This document shows, piece after piece, positions 22,601 through 33,138 of a stretch of DNA of 64,000 bases. The notes below the pieces were generated by a model. The model worked only from the letters and a program-made list of their open reading frames with translations, searched no databases and had not been told where the DNA came from. Position 1 is the stretch's first letter. Every line of letters starts with the position of its first letter. Source of the stretch: Antedon mediterranea. Taxonomy: Eukaryota; Echinodermata; Crinoidea; Comatulida; Antedonidae. The translations under genes were made by a program, and so were the position numbers. The stretch covers positions 23,069,001-23,133,000 of the forward strand of contig NC_092673.1 of assembly GCF_964355755.1 (NCBI RefSeq). Reading direction: 5' to 3'.

Positions 22601-25600
22601 GAATTATGTGACAACCAACATGGAGAGAGGAGCAAGAATTATCTGTTGACATATAGTATGTATTATGTGACAACCAACATGGAGAGAGGAGCAAGAATTA
22701 TCTGTTGACATATAGTATGTATTATGTGACAACCAACATGGAGAGAGGAGCAAGAATTATCTGTTGACATATAGTATGTATTTCTCAAGAATTTATTGGC
22801 ATAAATTATTATGATCACCTAACAAACTCCTAAGTATACCTCTCTCAATTAAAGCATTATAATTGAAAAACTTATCGATTATTTAGACTCCTAATACTGA
22901 AGGGATTACGTGCAATAGAAAGGCAATGCAATAAATAAACATACTTAGATGCTCCAACATGGTATGTTAAAAGCTGAAAGTTGCCATCTGGAGGTACAAA
23001 TGAAATCACACGCTCAGACTACAAGAAAAAAAAATTATAGTAATTCTTATGCTTATTTTATTTCACATTTACATAAACAGTCATGCTCAATAACAGTCTT
23101 AAAGACAAATATAAATATATATTTAAAAAAACACAGAAACAACAACAATAACACGAAAACAACATGCAGAAAGGCAAAGGTGCTTTCTCAAAGCACAAAG
23201 TAAAGTAAAGATGAAAATGTTTTTTTATGGTACAATTGTAGGTTTTCACGCCACGCCATAGGCAGTTATATTCCCAGAGGACATTAATTAGCAGTACCAC
23301 ATGCGAAGCTATAGTACTACAGTTTGACAGTACAGTAGGCCAGACTAAATTTATGTTACACAAAATGTTTACTACTGATTGTTAAACAAAAATAATTGAT
23401 GATAAATCATTATTTCTGAAGAAAGAATAACGTTATGTCAAAAGGTCGAGCAGCGTTTCTTGTGAGAAAAATGGTGTGTTAAAAATAGTTTTACTTAGAT
23501 AAATATGTCCATTTTATAAGATAAATAACTGCTTCGATAAATAAAGCCTCACTCACAACAATTTTCACTTATTAATAATCTTCACTTAAGCAAAAAGATA
23601 ATTTCAAATTCTTTTATATCATCAATTAATTGTGATTGGATATAATAAAAAGATTAAAACATAAAAGATAAATGCCAGCCCTGTTTTTTACTCACCTCCC
23701 ATCGTTTGTAACGGACACATGGATGGAAGCTGACATCGTCCATAATTCTGTGATTCATAAAAGACATTGTAAGGTCTGGCATTCCTGATAGTTTGACAGT
23801 GCAAGCTATCGCACCCTGGATGTCGGCAAACACAGTAGAACCCTATAGTAAATAATTTGTGATATATTAATAAGTATCAAAGAACTTATAACACAAGAAT
23901 CTCCTGTTCGTCCGAGGCGCGTAACAATTTCGAAAGGCATTGTGGGATAGAATAGAGCTATGGGTGGCGCCATTGTGAGCCATGGAGTAGGGCGCCCGCA
24001 TCAAATTAGAAAGTCAAAATCATAGAGGGGATCTGCTAATGCTCTAGGGGGGATAGAGTAATTGACTGAGGAGTAGGGCGCCCGCATCAAATTAGAAAGT
24101 CAAAATCATAGAGGGGATCTGCTAATACTCTAGGGGGGGGGGGGGGGTAGAGTAATTGACTTCCTAGTTTGGAGGGGGCGCTGCTCCATGCTGTGAAATG
24201 GCGTCGCCCAGTTTGACCTTTTAACCCTGTACTTCCGATACTGTGTTTTGAATGCAAATTGAAGAACAGGAGATTCTTGTGTTATAAGTTCTTTGATAAG
24301 TATGCACCATACTGAAAAATGATTGACCAAATAATGTGTATATTCATTCAGTCATTTCAAAGTGAACATTTCCTATGGAAAAGACATTGGGAGAGATATG
24401 ACAATTAACCAGTCCAAGTATATCTTGGCAAAGTGTATGAATGGGATACTGCAGAAGTGGTTAAAACCATAGAATGTTCACTAATTTGCCTCACAGGACT
24501 TCACTTGAGTAAATCTATACCCATAAACTATCCTAGAGTTTAGAGTTTGCTTTAGTAACAAGACTTGGTTAAACACACCAGGATGTCCCGTCAGTGTAGC
24601 TTCCACATTTGATGACAGGTAGACCAGCGGTACTGTAGTTGCTGATACAGGTACTATCGTAAATAAAGATTGGATGATAGTAATTACAGACCGACTTATG
24701 CGTATCATATTAATAATAGTTGATTATCCGCTACCCATATGAATGCATTGGGACCCAATATGAGGGTAAATATATTACACCAGAGAGGCATCAACACTAC
24801 AGTTTCATTTTAAGATGTATATTATTAGGCATTTAAACGTACAGATTTATCAATTATGCAATCAACTTCTTCAACGACGTCAAAATAAGCCTCATTATTT
24901 GTGTACTTGACTCCACTACGCCTCCATGGTACATTTGAGAGTTGGCCACTTGGAAGTACATCACTGACACTGAAGAAAAACACACACAGAAATTATATTG
25001 TTTTTGTAATAAAATTAGTATAATTTTGTATTGTTAGATTTTAAGATTTATATATATTTTTATATGGTATAGTTTATTCCATTCTGTAAGGGGCGGGTTT
25101 CCCACTGTTGAATGAGTTTGAATAAAATAAAATAAAAATAAAAATATACTATATTCTGAATAACAAATTTACTTTCAGAAGCATTTAAAATAAAAGAATT
25201 AAAAAATAACACATTTATATATAGTTAACATTATTTTTTGTTGGCATGCAAACAAGACAAAAGACATACATTACTTTATTTCCTTCCCTAGATAATGTAA
25301 ACTCTGAATTAAATTGCTATGTGCAATGCACCAAGGACAAATAAAGGTTCGCCCAGATACTAATTTTTTTTTATTTCTCGTTCAAAAAAAAAAAAAAAAA
25401 AAATCGATTATTTTCTTTGAAACAACCCATTGTCTAATATTATGGGTGGTGATTTCAATCACAAAAAAAGAACCTAAAAATCTACACTACCAGCCATAAC
25501 GTTTTAGAGTTTTACTTTTTACTTGCTTATCCATGTGTACAGACAGACATGGGTACCAGTAAGTTGTTGGAAGTAATTTACAATACAAAGACCTACAGTA

Positions 25601-27949
25601 GTGTGATCTAGCCAGGGAACCCACTCTTTCAGAAAATAGGAAACACTCTAGGAATACTATACCTTATTATGCTTGTTTAAGAATGTCTTTCCAAAAACAA
25701 AAGAAACACTCTTAAGCTTGGTTCCCACTAGAACGTAACGCAAGGACGTAAACGCAACGCAAACGTTTTAACCAATGACAAGCGAAGTTATAGACAGTTA
25801 GCAATCACAAGCGAATAAGCCATCGCTTGTGATTGGTCAATTCACTTGCGTTGCGTTACGTCCTTGTGTTGCGTCGTTAGTGGGAACCACGCTTTAATAA
25901 AAACAATATAAGCCCACCATATTAACGTTATTGTTGCAATTTTCCCTTCATTTTTCATGAATTAATTATTTTAAATTCGCTTTTTAAAAGCATTTTTTAT
26001 GTGACTATATTTGATAATAATGTGATTGTTTTATACTTTGAACTGCCAGTAACTGTATTGACAACAGATCTCAGAATATTTAAAATCTGGTTTTTTTAAA
26101 GGTGTTTTTAATATTACTATTGACTATTTCATAATAATGTGATTGTTTTATAGAACTTACTTTGAACTGCCAGTAACTGTATTGACAACAGATCTCAGAA
26201 TATTTAAAATCTGGTTTTTTTAAAGGTGTTTTTATTATTACTATTGACTATTTCATAATAATGTGATTGCTTTATAGAACTTACTTAGAACTGCCAGTAA
26301 CTGTATTGACAACAGATCTCAGAATATTTGGAGGTTTAATGAGTTCTTTCAACACATTAGACTCTGTGGCTAATGGATATCCATTATCAAGCATCTCTTC
26401 CAACAACTAAAGCAAAAAAAAAGGTCAAGTTTAAAATAAGTTCATTAATATCAACGTTTACTTTAATGAATTCATTCGTATTTTGTTGGATGTCCATTAT
26501 CCAGCATCTCTTCCAACAGCTAAAACAATATTTGACATCTTTAAATTCAAAAGCCTGGTATTATTGTTATTTCAATAATAAAATAAAAAAAATAAAAATA
26601 ATAATAAAATAAAAAAAATGTACATAAAATATATTATCTGTTTTATATACAATCATATTATTTAGAATATAAAATACTTATCTGTTGTTACCTCATAAAC
26701 TACAACATAATTATCTTTAATATTAGTCTCTGTACATTCACCAAAGTAATCAATAAACATGTCCACAATACGATGAAGAAACTCTATGACAAACAGAGGT
26801 GGAGCTGAAATAACATAGAGAAATCAGTGTAAAGTTATTATGTAATATATATAATAAACATATTATAGGAAAGTTGTATTCACATTGTACAAAATATTCA
26901 ATGAATGACCCAACATCAAAGTAGTTACTGTAAAGCAAAAAAAATAAGGGTATGTTCACACCTGAAATGGTTTTGTATAGGAAAGGATTTCATATTTTAA
27001 TTTGATTGATTTAAGTTTTTTGTTATCCCTCAGTAATCTGTACATTGAGCTTTTTCAAATGAATCCAGTTTAGTGTTGTAGGTGGTTTTCACTATTAATC
27101 TTAGTTCAGAAATACAGTGTTGTATGCTGTGTGCAATATGAAACTATTTAGCCTGTACAGTAGGTGTGAACAAGCTTTTGGTCTTCAGAATAGTTTTAAA
27201 TATTAAAATCTTAAATCACTTTACCTTCTGTTTGAACTACAGCTACATAAAATAGTGAGTTGCGGTATATGCTTATCAAGTAATGATGAGGAGTGGCGAT
27301 GATAGGAGGCACATTCTCCTTGCTAGTGGCCTGTATCAAAAATTTATGTTTATAATTCATTGTGTTAATAGTAGTCTACTATTTTTATAGAATTGTAAAG
27401 CATGTGGGCGAAGTAGAGAAGAGTAGTAATAGGCCTACAGTACTAGTACATCATTTTATTGACATAAGAAATCTTGTTCACTTATTTATAATAGATTATA
27501 ATTGACAATATCATCACCTTATTCTGTGCTTCAAAGAAATAATCACACACCGATCTTGATATAACACTTCGCCAATGCTTTTCCATGAAAATATCCCTAA
27601 CAAACAATTCAAAAGGAAAATAAGTATATTGGAATTGATGATACTACTGAGCCTAGGTCTAGTGTAGTAGAGGGCCTAGGCCAATTACAGTGGGCAGGGC
27701 CAGGGCATATTGCATACATATATAGACAGGCTTAATTCGTAGAGGTCAAGGCGGTCTCGGCGCAGGCAAGCTAGCTAGAATAGCCTACTTCTACTAACCT
27801 AGGCTATATAGGCTAGGCTAGCTAGCCTAGGTCTAGACCTCACTTGGATTAGCAGTTTCTACACATTATGAACAATTTATAGGGGCCCAATTTCTGTATA
27901 TTTAAAACACTTACCCGGAGCCGTTTATCATAAATAAGCTGCTGATCAT
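19627..27949 (-). CDS. AP3M: AP-3 complex subunit mu (complete, 13 exons)
   Basis: Medium subunit of the AP-3 adaptor, which selects YxxPhi cargo for transport from endosomes/TGN to lysosome-related organelles. Exons, in transcript order: 27949-27915, 27596-27518, 27330-27225, 26804-26692, 26406-26285, 24969-24843, 23842-23696, 23018-22945, 22342-22240, 21761-21603, 21027-20977, 20206-20138, 19692-19627. All have AG/GT borders and matching phases; total 1,251 nt, 416 residues plus stop, close to the ~418 of vertebrate AP3M1/2. The start MISSLFMINGSGDIF aligns with the family N-terminus. The longin domain covers roughly 1-140 (EKHWRSVISRSVCDYFFEAQ; TPHHYLISIYR), and the mu-homology domain runs from about 165 to the C-terminal GKFQVRT. 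NNEAYFDVVEE places Asp182 at the position used for tyrosine-signal binding. No frameshift or stop was seen. Introns carry MITEs, a hAT-type insertion and tandem duplications. Confidence 0.97.
19739..19776 (-). repeat. Duplicated fragment of the last AP-3 mu exon
   Basis: TTATATACTTAACTCCTTTA and AATGGTTTATA recur here ~80 bp from the true last exon at 19660-19692. The copy keeps the coding-like part but has AATTATGA in place of the TTCTAG that forms the acceptor, so it cannot be spliced in the same way. It lies in the last intron. Confidence 0.75.
19791..19954. mobile_element. MITE family A, copy 5
   Basis: Left end CTGTTCACACTATCAAACTA, right end AGTGTTGACAGAGTTAA, interior CAAATATGGTATTGGTAGTG. 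It sits in the last intron of the AP-3 mu gene, next to the duplicated exon fragment. Confidence 0.75.
20270..20395 (-). mobile_element. LINE 3' end, minus strand
   Basis: On the minus strand this reads into ...AATAAATTGATTTGATTTGAT, a LINE-type end with a short repeated tail (ATCAAATCAA on the plus strand at 20271-20288). No coding part is attached. It lies in the AP-3 mu intron between exons 12 and 11. Confidence 0.5.
20889..20912. repeat. (TA)n microsatellite
   Basis: Twelve TA dinucleotides in the intron between AP-3 mu exons 12 and 11. Confidence 0.9.
21352..21502. mobile_element. MITE family A, copy 6
   Basis: Left end AAAGCTCTGTCCACACTATG; right end CAAACTAGTTTGATAGTGTG then AACAGAACTT; the interior TGGACATGATGATGTCAT is palindromic. 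It lies in the intron between AP-3 mu exons 11 and 10. Confidence 0.8.
21840..22090 (-). mobile_element. Second copy of the Penelope-like repeat
   Basis: Inverted relative of the repeat at 14291-14552, sharing GTTGATATAAGTTTGCGGTA and GAGCATTGTTTCTC. The hammerhead-like block is absent, and a 60-70-bp segment (GAAACTAG(C/T)TATAGGAGAG with AACAATAGTGAATGGAAAC) is repeated three times. A poly-G run follows at about 22120. Confidence 0.5.
22374..22470. repeat. 31-bp tandem repeat, ~3 copies
   Basis: GGCATAAATTATTCACTTCT followed by CCAGATGTTATT, repeated with decay. It lies in the AP-3 mu intron between exons 9 and 8, just beyond the exon 9 acceptor side. Confidence 0.8.
22510..22585 (-). mobile_element. 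LINE 3' tail, minus strand
   Basis: On the minus strand, a sequence ending ...TGAAATAAAGTTGAATTAAA, resembling a LINE polyadenylation region with a short repeated tail. No coding part is seen. Confidence 0.35.
22600..22782. repeat. 60-bp tandem repeat, 3 copies
   Basis: Three almost identical copies containing ATTATGTGACAACCAACATG, GAGAGAGGAGCAAGAATTAT and CTGTTGACATATAGTATGT. Near identity indicates recent duplication inside the AP-3 mu intron. Confidence 0.92.
23878..24295. mobile_element. hAT-type non-autonomous transposon (418 bp) in an AP-3 mu intron
   Basis: Perfect or near-perfect terminal inverted repeats of over 30 bp start CAAAGAACTTATAACACAAG on both sides. An 8-bp target duplication, ATAAGTAT, lies at 23870-23877 and 24296-24303, the length typical of hAT elements. 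The interior holds an imperfect tandem duplication (AGGGCGCCCGCATCAAATTA) and a poly-G tract at 24134-24147, and codes for nothing. It sits 36 bp upstream of AP-3 mu exon 7 in transcript direction, close to where the branch point should be. Confidence 0.9.
25020..25145 (+). mobile_element. LINE 3' tail, plus strand
   Basis: GGGCGGGTTTCCCACTGTTG then GAATGAGTTTGAATAAAATA with an AAAATAAAAAT tail resembles the 3' end of a CR1/L2-like LINE. Only the terminal ~100 bp are present. Confidence 0.4.
25712..25897. mobile_element. MITE family B, full copy with TTAA ends
   Basis: TTAA at both borders (25712-25715 and 25894-25897) and termini GCTTGGTTCCCACTAG / CTAGTG-type GTGGGAACCACGCT. The interior contains CGCAAGGACGTAAACGCAAC and GATGGC-type palindromes. 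Nearly identical in reverse complement to 17537-17718. TTAA borders suggest a piggyBac- or Kolobok-type mobiliser, an inference. Located in the intron between AP-3 mu exons 6 and 5. Confidence 0.75.
26021..26285. repeat. Tandem copies of the AP-3 mu exon 5 donor region
   Basis: A ~122-bp block containing the last ~45 bp of exon 5 plus its 5' splice site and adjoining intron is present three times: the genuine junction at 26285, and extra copies at about 26158-26210 and 26038-26087. The middle copy keeps an intact donor (AAAG/GTAAGT on the minus strand); the outer one has lost ~9 bp at the donor. No acceptor was duplicated, so these are decoy 5' splice sites, not alternative exons. Confidence 0.85.
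27640..27860. repeat. CTAG-rich palindromic tract
   Basis: Dense overlapping CCTAGG, CTAGCTAG and TAGGCCTA motifs in opposing orientation (for example GAGCCTAGGTCTAG and CTAGCCTAGGTCTAGAC). It lies in the first AP-3 mu intron, between 27596 and 27915. A similar tract is at 31490-31590. Confidence 0.6.
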
Positions 27950-28690
27950 ATTGATAGATTTGTCTGTATTATACAGAATTTATAAAAACAAAATTGTTAC
28001 GCGATTGAAGTATTGACTTTTCTGTCGATATGTTATGAAACGCCATAAATGCCTTTCATATTTCCGGCCTTTTATTCTTATCACGATTTAACGGTTTTTA
28101 TTTGATGCGCGTCCTCATGTCTTACGTGCTAGATTATAGGTCACTTACGGGACTTTCTTATGGTCTTCATATAGAGCTAGTTTTGTTATCTATTAGTAAT
28201 GACACATTATGTTCCGTTCTTAATGATTAAGAGGCCAATATTTAAATAAAATTTATAATAAATACAAATAAATAAAAGAGATGAGATAATAGTGTTGATA
28301 CTGACTGAATTGATGGCCGATATACATTATTACATTGTTATTATATAAGCCTAAGAAATGTGATGTTACATTTATTAGGTTGGTGTTCGGCATCGCGTAC
28401 GTACTAAATCACAGCGTACTGTGTCTCCATGGTCTCCTTCTCCCCTACTTAGAACTTAACAGTTCATGCATGCTACATCTTTCTTTAAATATCTTCCTTT
28501 GAGATCCGGCGCTGCTTCATCTTCTTTCAAATTCTGATTAAAAAACATCCCTCCTTAGTTTAATAATAGCGTCCTCGTCTCCTGTGATTCTTTCTGAGAA
28601 TTCGTACTTATATTGCAGCATTATTTTGGCCGGGTCCTATAGCTATAAGTACCTTTTTGGGATCGATCCTCATAAAAATTGTTGAACTTT
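27950..28690. promoter_or_regulatory. Presumed 5' flank of the AP-3 mu gene
   Basis: Sequence upstream of the AP-3 mu start codon (27949). No TATA box in a convincing place, no CpG-rich island and no clear initiator were seen; the 5' UTR and start site cannot be fixed from sequence alone. No gene is visible in this interval. Confidence 0.3.
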
Positions 28691-29297
28691 AAAAAGAAGG
28701 AAAAAAGATTGATGATGTTTTAAACGATCTTGAATATATGTTAATCGATATCAATCGTTTAGAAGTATGTGAACATTTTATCTCTGGTGACCTGAACACC
28801 AAATTAAATCTTGTATTAGGTGGAACTGATAACTACTATCATTATATGTATGACGTCGATTCCATATCAAATGTCTTTGTTACTGTAAGCACTATGTTAA
28901 AAGAGCATAGGCACACAGATGTAATGTTCTAGGCGAGTAATGTTCATATCAATCAAACTAAATGATTGATATCTATCTCATTATAGTGTTAGGTCTACAT
29001 TGTTGTTGCCCAATTCATTTTATATTGTACAGTTCCTACCTATTCTATTATTGTTTATTTCTTGTAATTTTGTATTTTTAGGTGTCAGTGGGTTTCCTGC
29101 TGCTGTAGTGTTATCAATGGTACTGTAGTTGAATTGTTTTGACATGTTGACCTACCTCGACTTTTTATTGTAATTGTTATTTTCTATATCATGTTTTTTT
29201 TTTTACATTTCTTTTGGATGCGGCACCTTCCATTTGGTCGAGTGCCACTGATGTAAAAGTGTAATCTCCAAATAAATTAATATTATTATTATTATTT
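28690..29297 (+). mobile_element. Degenerate LINE 3' region
   Basis: A 64-codon open stretch (28738-28932, with HFISGDLNTKLN) is followed by ~340 bp of T-rich sequence ending CCAAATAAATTAATATTATT and (ATT)n. The ATT-repeat tail after AATAAA is typical of LINE 3' ends. I do not recognise the open stretch; GDLNT hints at an endonuclease-like fold but is too short to rely on. Confidence 0.4.
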
Positions 29298-29718
29298 AAA
29301 ACACTAATTGAAAAAAAAAATTGATTGATTGAGGATTTATTATTGGAACACCACTATGAACGCATGGTGGCGGTGTTCATCGTGATTAAAAAAAGAACCA
29401 CGTGATGCTCATCAACCAACCAAAACCCTAACCACACACACACACCGCGTCCACCACCACCACAACACACACACACACGCGGGCTCAGCTGCTGCTGCAT
29501 AACATGAAACAAGAAGTGTAGGCGCGGCCTAGGCCTATTCCCAATCACGCACCGCGTACCCTGGAACATGACGAATTGGAAGAAGTTAACGTGTACATTA
29601 CAAGAATTACGCCTGGATGTTGCTTTAGTTTGTGGTCAGAGTTTCAGGTATGAAGGAGCAATGGAGTATAGGAAGCCCAACAGCTAGCCACACACTCACT
29701 GTGTCAGTCACTAGAGTA

Positions 29719-31471
29719 GGTATGTCAAGAAAAATTTCAAATTTATTTGATTTTAACCAAACTATTTTTTTATAATTCTATTTAAAAAATGGAATTCAAC
29801 AAAGTTTAAATGAACAAAATCAGTCAACTATTTTTTTTTATACGATTTCTTTTAATAATCAAATTCGGTGATAAATTGTATATACAAAGTATACAAAATT
29901 TTGTGACCTTTCTTTTACTTCTGAAAATATAAAGTCATAACTTTTTTGTTTGTAATTCTTTTTTAATTCTTTTTTCACACCAGTCGAATATCAAACTGAT
30001 AACATCAAACACAACACATTCATCTGTATATCAAGATGATTTAGAAAAAAAATGTATTTAAACTTTACCCCCTCCCCAATAATAGAAATACTGGAACCAT
30101 AAACATAGCATATTTTAACACATAAAATCATTTGAAATTTGTTATTCACACAGGTTGAATGACAAGATCATGTATCTACACTGTACATTAAGATGAATTA
30201 AAAATAAATTATATTTAAACGTTACCCCCCTCCCGCAAAATAGATATTTGAACCATAAACATAGCATATTTTAACACATAAAAATCATTTGAATTTTTTT
30301 TTCACACAGGTTAATTGGCAAGATCATGTAACTATACTGTACATCAAGATGAATTAGAAATAAATGATTTAAAACTTTATCCCCCTCCCAGAAGATACAG
30401 GAAACAATTATATACAGTACTGCTAATATTGCGTTAATAAATCGCCTTTCACTTTTACTGGTAGCATTCTCTTCTCTTTTTTATGTGTTCCTGACATTTC
30501 TATAAAAAAATAAAATATAATCATAACTATAACATTTTTCAAAACATACAAAATCAAGTTTAAACAATAAATAAATATTGCATTTAAATAAAATTCTATA
30601 TTACTTTCAATTAATAGAATGGTCTTACCAGACAAATCGTTGAAATAATAGTTGGATTTCTTGATTCTTGAAATTAAAGTCTGATATCTACTGTAAATAA
30701 AGCAAAATAAAAAGTTAAAATAAAACAAAAGATGATTATTACTTATACTATTGAAATCATCCAATGGCAGACCACCATTATGGTCACGTGGCATATATCA
30801 GCCAATGACAGAATAGTACACCGCCATATGCAATTTCCAAAACCACACCAGTTATTCAAATGGTGTTTTAATCTTAAATTATCTAATTAATTACATTGGA
30901 ATCTAAACAAATATCGTATAAAATAATAATAATTAATATTTATATTTGACATTTTAGTCACAAATCTGGCTATAGTACGTCGATTTCATAACAAATATGG
31001 CATTTTTAATCTTCTTTAACATGCACTATTCATTGAATATAGTGTATTGAACAACATCCATTCTCAACCCCCAGCTCTGAAGTTGGGTTATTTGTTGTGG
31101 GCTAAACTGTGATTGATTAACGATCAATTTTCTTCAAACTTAGTAGGAATACTGTTTATATTATAAAGAAAAATACAGGATATTTTTTGAAAAAGACAAT
31201 GCTTACGAAATGTGTAAAATTAATGCGTTTTTCCAATGCTAAAATTAACTTGTGTACCACGTCGCGATCGCTTTTCTAAAAATGTTGTTTTTTTGACAAA
31301 AATAAACTTTGACCTGTTCACTATGTAAACAAGTTCAAAGGTTAGTGAAATTCAGCCAATAAGCATTTTAAATTAATTTTTTAAATCAAGCACCATTATG
31401 AAGACGAAAAAAACAGGAACGAGTTTCACGACGAAACCCACAGTGTGTGACGTCACGTATCTTGACATACC
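29719..31471. mobile_element. TA-flanked DNA element, 1.75 kb, no transposase seen
   Basis: GGTATGTCAAGA at 29719 is inverted as TCTTGACATACC ending at 31471, and both sides are bordered by TA. The interior is AT-rich with a tandem repeat at about 30040-30420 and a 123-codon low-complexity minus-strand frame at 30423-30794 that I do not regard as a gene. Termini are short (~14 bp), so assignment as a Tc1/mariner-like derivative is tentative. Confidence 0.5.
30040..30420. repeat. ~125-bp tandem repeat, 3 copies
   Basis: Three diverged copies of a block with GAACCATAAACATAGCATAT, TTTTAACACATAAAATCATT, TTCACACAGGTT, AAGATCATGTA and AAGATGAATTA followed by a C-rich CCCCCTCCC run. It lies inside the TA-flanked element. 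Confidence 0.75.
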
Positions 31472-31688
31472 TAACTAGAGACCTACTCTACTAGTACTAG
31501 CTAGGCCTAGGCTAGTACGCTAGCCTAACTAGCTAGGCCTACCTCTACACTACAGTCAGAGATGTAGGGCTAGACTAGACCTCCTGACCGGGATGTATTT
31601 AGTATGGAACGCCAAGCTTGCTTGCATTGTTTATATATTGTATGCATTGTTTAGATGGTGACCTCCGTGGCGTATTCCATTAGTATTA

Positions 31689-32415
31689 CGCCGTGGTTAG
31701 GATTCCGGCACCGGAACTCAACTCAACAGCGTTGGGAATCCGACACGCTATTGCGCATGCCCAGAGCGAGGTAATTGGCGACTCTATACTTATCAACAGC
31801 GATGGATCATTTCATAGCTGCGCCACACGGCGAACTAGCCTAGATGCCTACTAATACGGGCTACCAGTTAGACGTGACCAGTGGGCCTCATTATTTTGTA
31901 ATTAAAAAGTGGTTGCTTCATTCATATATAAACTTCATATCATTATGAATTATATAATTACTGTACATGACTAGTTTTATGATTTTTCATAACGCATTAT
32001 ACTGTACATAACAACATGCAATCACAAGTTGATTTATTGACGGCAGCCACCGCGTGGATGTGAAAAAACTGTTCGGGAAGTCAGGGTCGCAACGCTAAAA
32101 ACAGCATTACGATTCTTAAATACTGATACTTATTAATATCATTATAATTATTTTAACGCGTGGCGTAGTCGTATTTTAATTATTAATTCATGTATGGCAT
32201 AGGCCAAGTTTCATCCATCACTCTCTCGCTCGCGCAACGACTATCTAGGCTACAGTAAATCCCTATAACACTCCCACTCTCGGTGGTGTGGTGTGTGTGG
32301 CACTATTAGTGCAAGCTATAATTCACTTCCCAGAGCTCTGGGCATGCGCAATAGCGTGTCGGATTCCCTAAACGGTGGGCAGTTGAGTTCCGGTGCCGGA
32401 ATCCTAACCACGGCG
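31689..32415. mobile_element. Mutator-like non-autonomous element, copy 1
   Basis: Terminal inverted repeats of about 80 bp begin CGCCGTGGTTAGGATTCCGG at the left and end CCGGAATCCTAACCACGGCG at the right. The interior (TCAACAGCGATGGATCATTT; GATTTATTGACGGCAGCCAC) is shared with copy 2 and non-coding. A 9-bp direct repeat ATTCCATTA follows the right end and occurs on the left, 6 bp before the terminus, so the left border may have been altered. Confidence 0.8.
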
Positions 32416-32437
32416 ATTCCATTATTCATTAAAAAAA

Positions 32438-33138
32438 CGCCGTGGTTAGGATTCCGGCACCGGAACTCAACTGCCCAGCGTTAGGGAATCCGACACGCTA
32501 TTGCGCATGCCCAGAGCGAGGTAATCGGCGACTCTATACTTATCAACAGCGATGGATCATTTCATAGCTGCGCCACACGGCGAACTAGCCTAGATGCCTA
32601 CTAATACGGGCTACCAGTTAGACGTGACCAGTCGGCCTATTTATTTTGTAATTATCATTATGAATTATATAATTACTATACTGTACATGACTAGTTTTAT
32701 GATTTTTCATAACGCATTATACTGTACATAACAACATGCAATCACAAGTTGATTTGTTGACGGCAGCCACCGCGTGGATGTGAAAAAACTGTTCGGGAAG
32801 TCAGGGTCGCAACGCTAAAAACAGCATTACGATTCTTAGATAGATACTGATACTTATTAATATCATTATAATTATTTTAATGCGTGGCGTAGTCGTATTT
32901 TAATTATTAATTCATGTATGGCATAGGCCAAGTTTCATCCATCGCTCTCTCGCTCGCGCAACGACTATCTAGGCTACAGTAAATCCCTATAACACTCCGA
33001 CTCTCGGTGGTGTGGTGTGTGTGGCACTATTCGTGCAAGCTATAATTCACTTCCCAGAGCTCTGGGCATGCGCAATAGCGTGTTGGATTCCCTAACGGTG
33101 GGCAGTTGAGTTCCGGTGCCGGAATCCTAACCACGGCG
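32438..33138. mobile_element. Mutator-like non-autonomous element, copy 2
   Basis: Same ~80-bp terminal inverted repeats as copy 1 and in the same orientation, 22 bp away. It has an exact 9-bp target duplication, TTAAAAAAA, at 32429-32437 and 33139-33147. Long inverted repeats with a 9-bp duplication are the hallmark of Mutator-like elements. It lacks ~20 bp found in copy 1. Confidence 0.88.

Noticed and set aside
30423-30794. 123-codon minus-strand frame in the TA element
   Set aside because: Composition is dominated by F, I, Y, L and N as expected from random AT-rich DNA; no recognised motif.
31660-31700. Exact 9-bp target duplication for Mutator-like copy 1
   Set aside because: The matching ATTCCATTA lies 6 bp away from the left terminus, so a clean duplication cannot be claimed for this copy.
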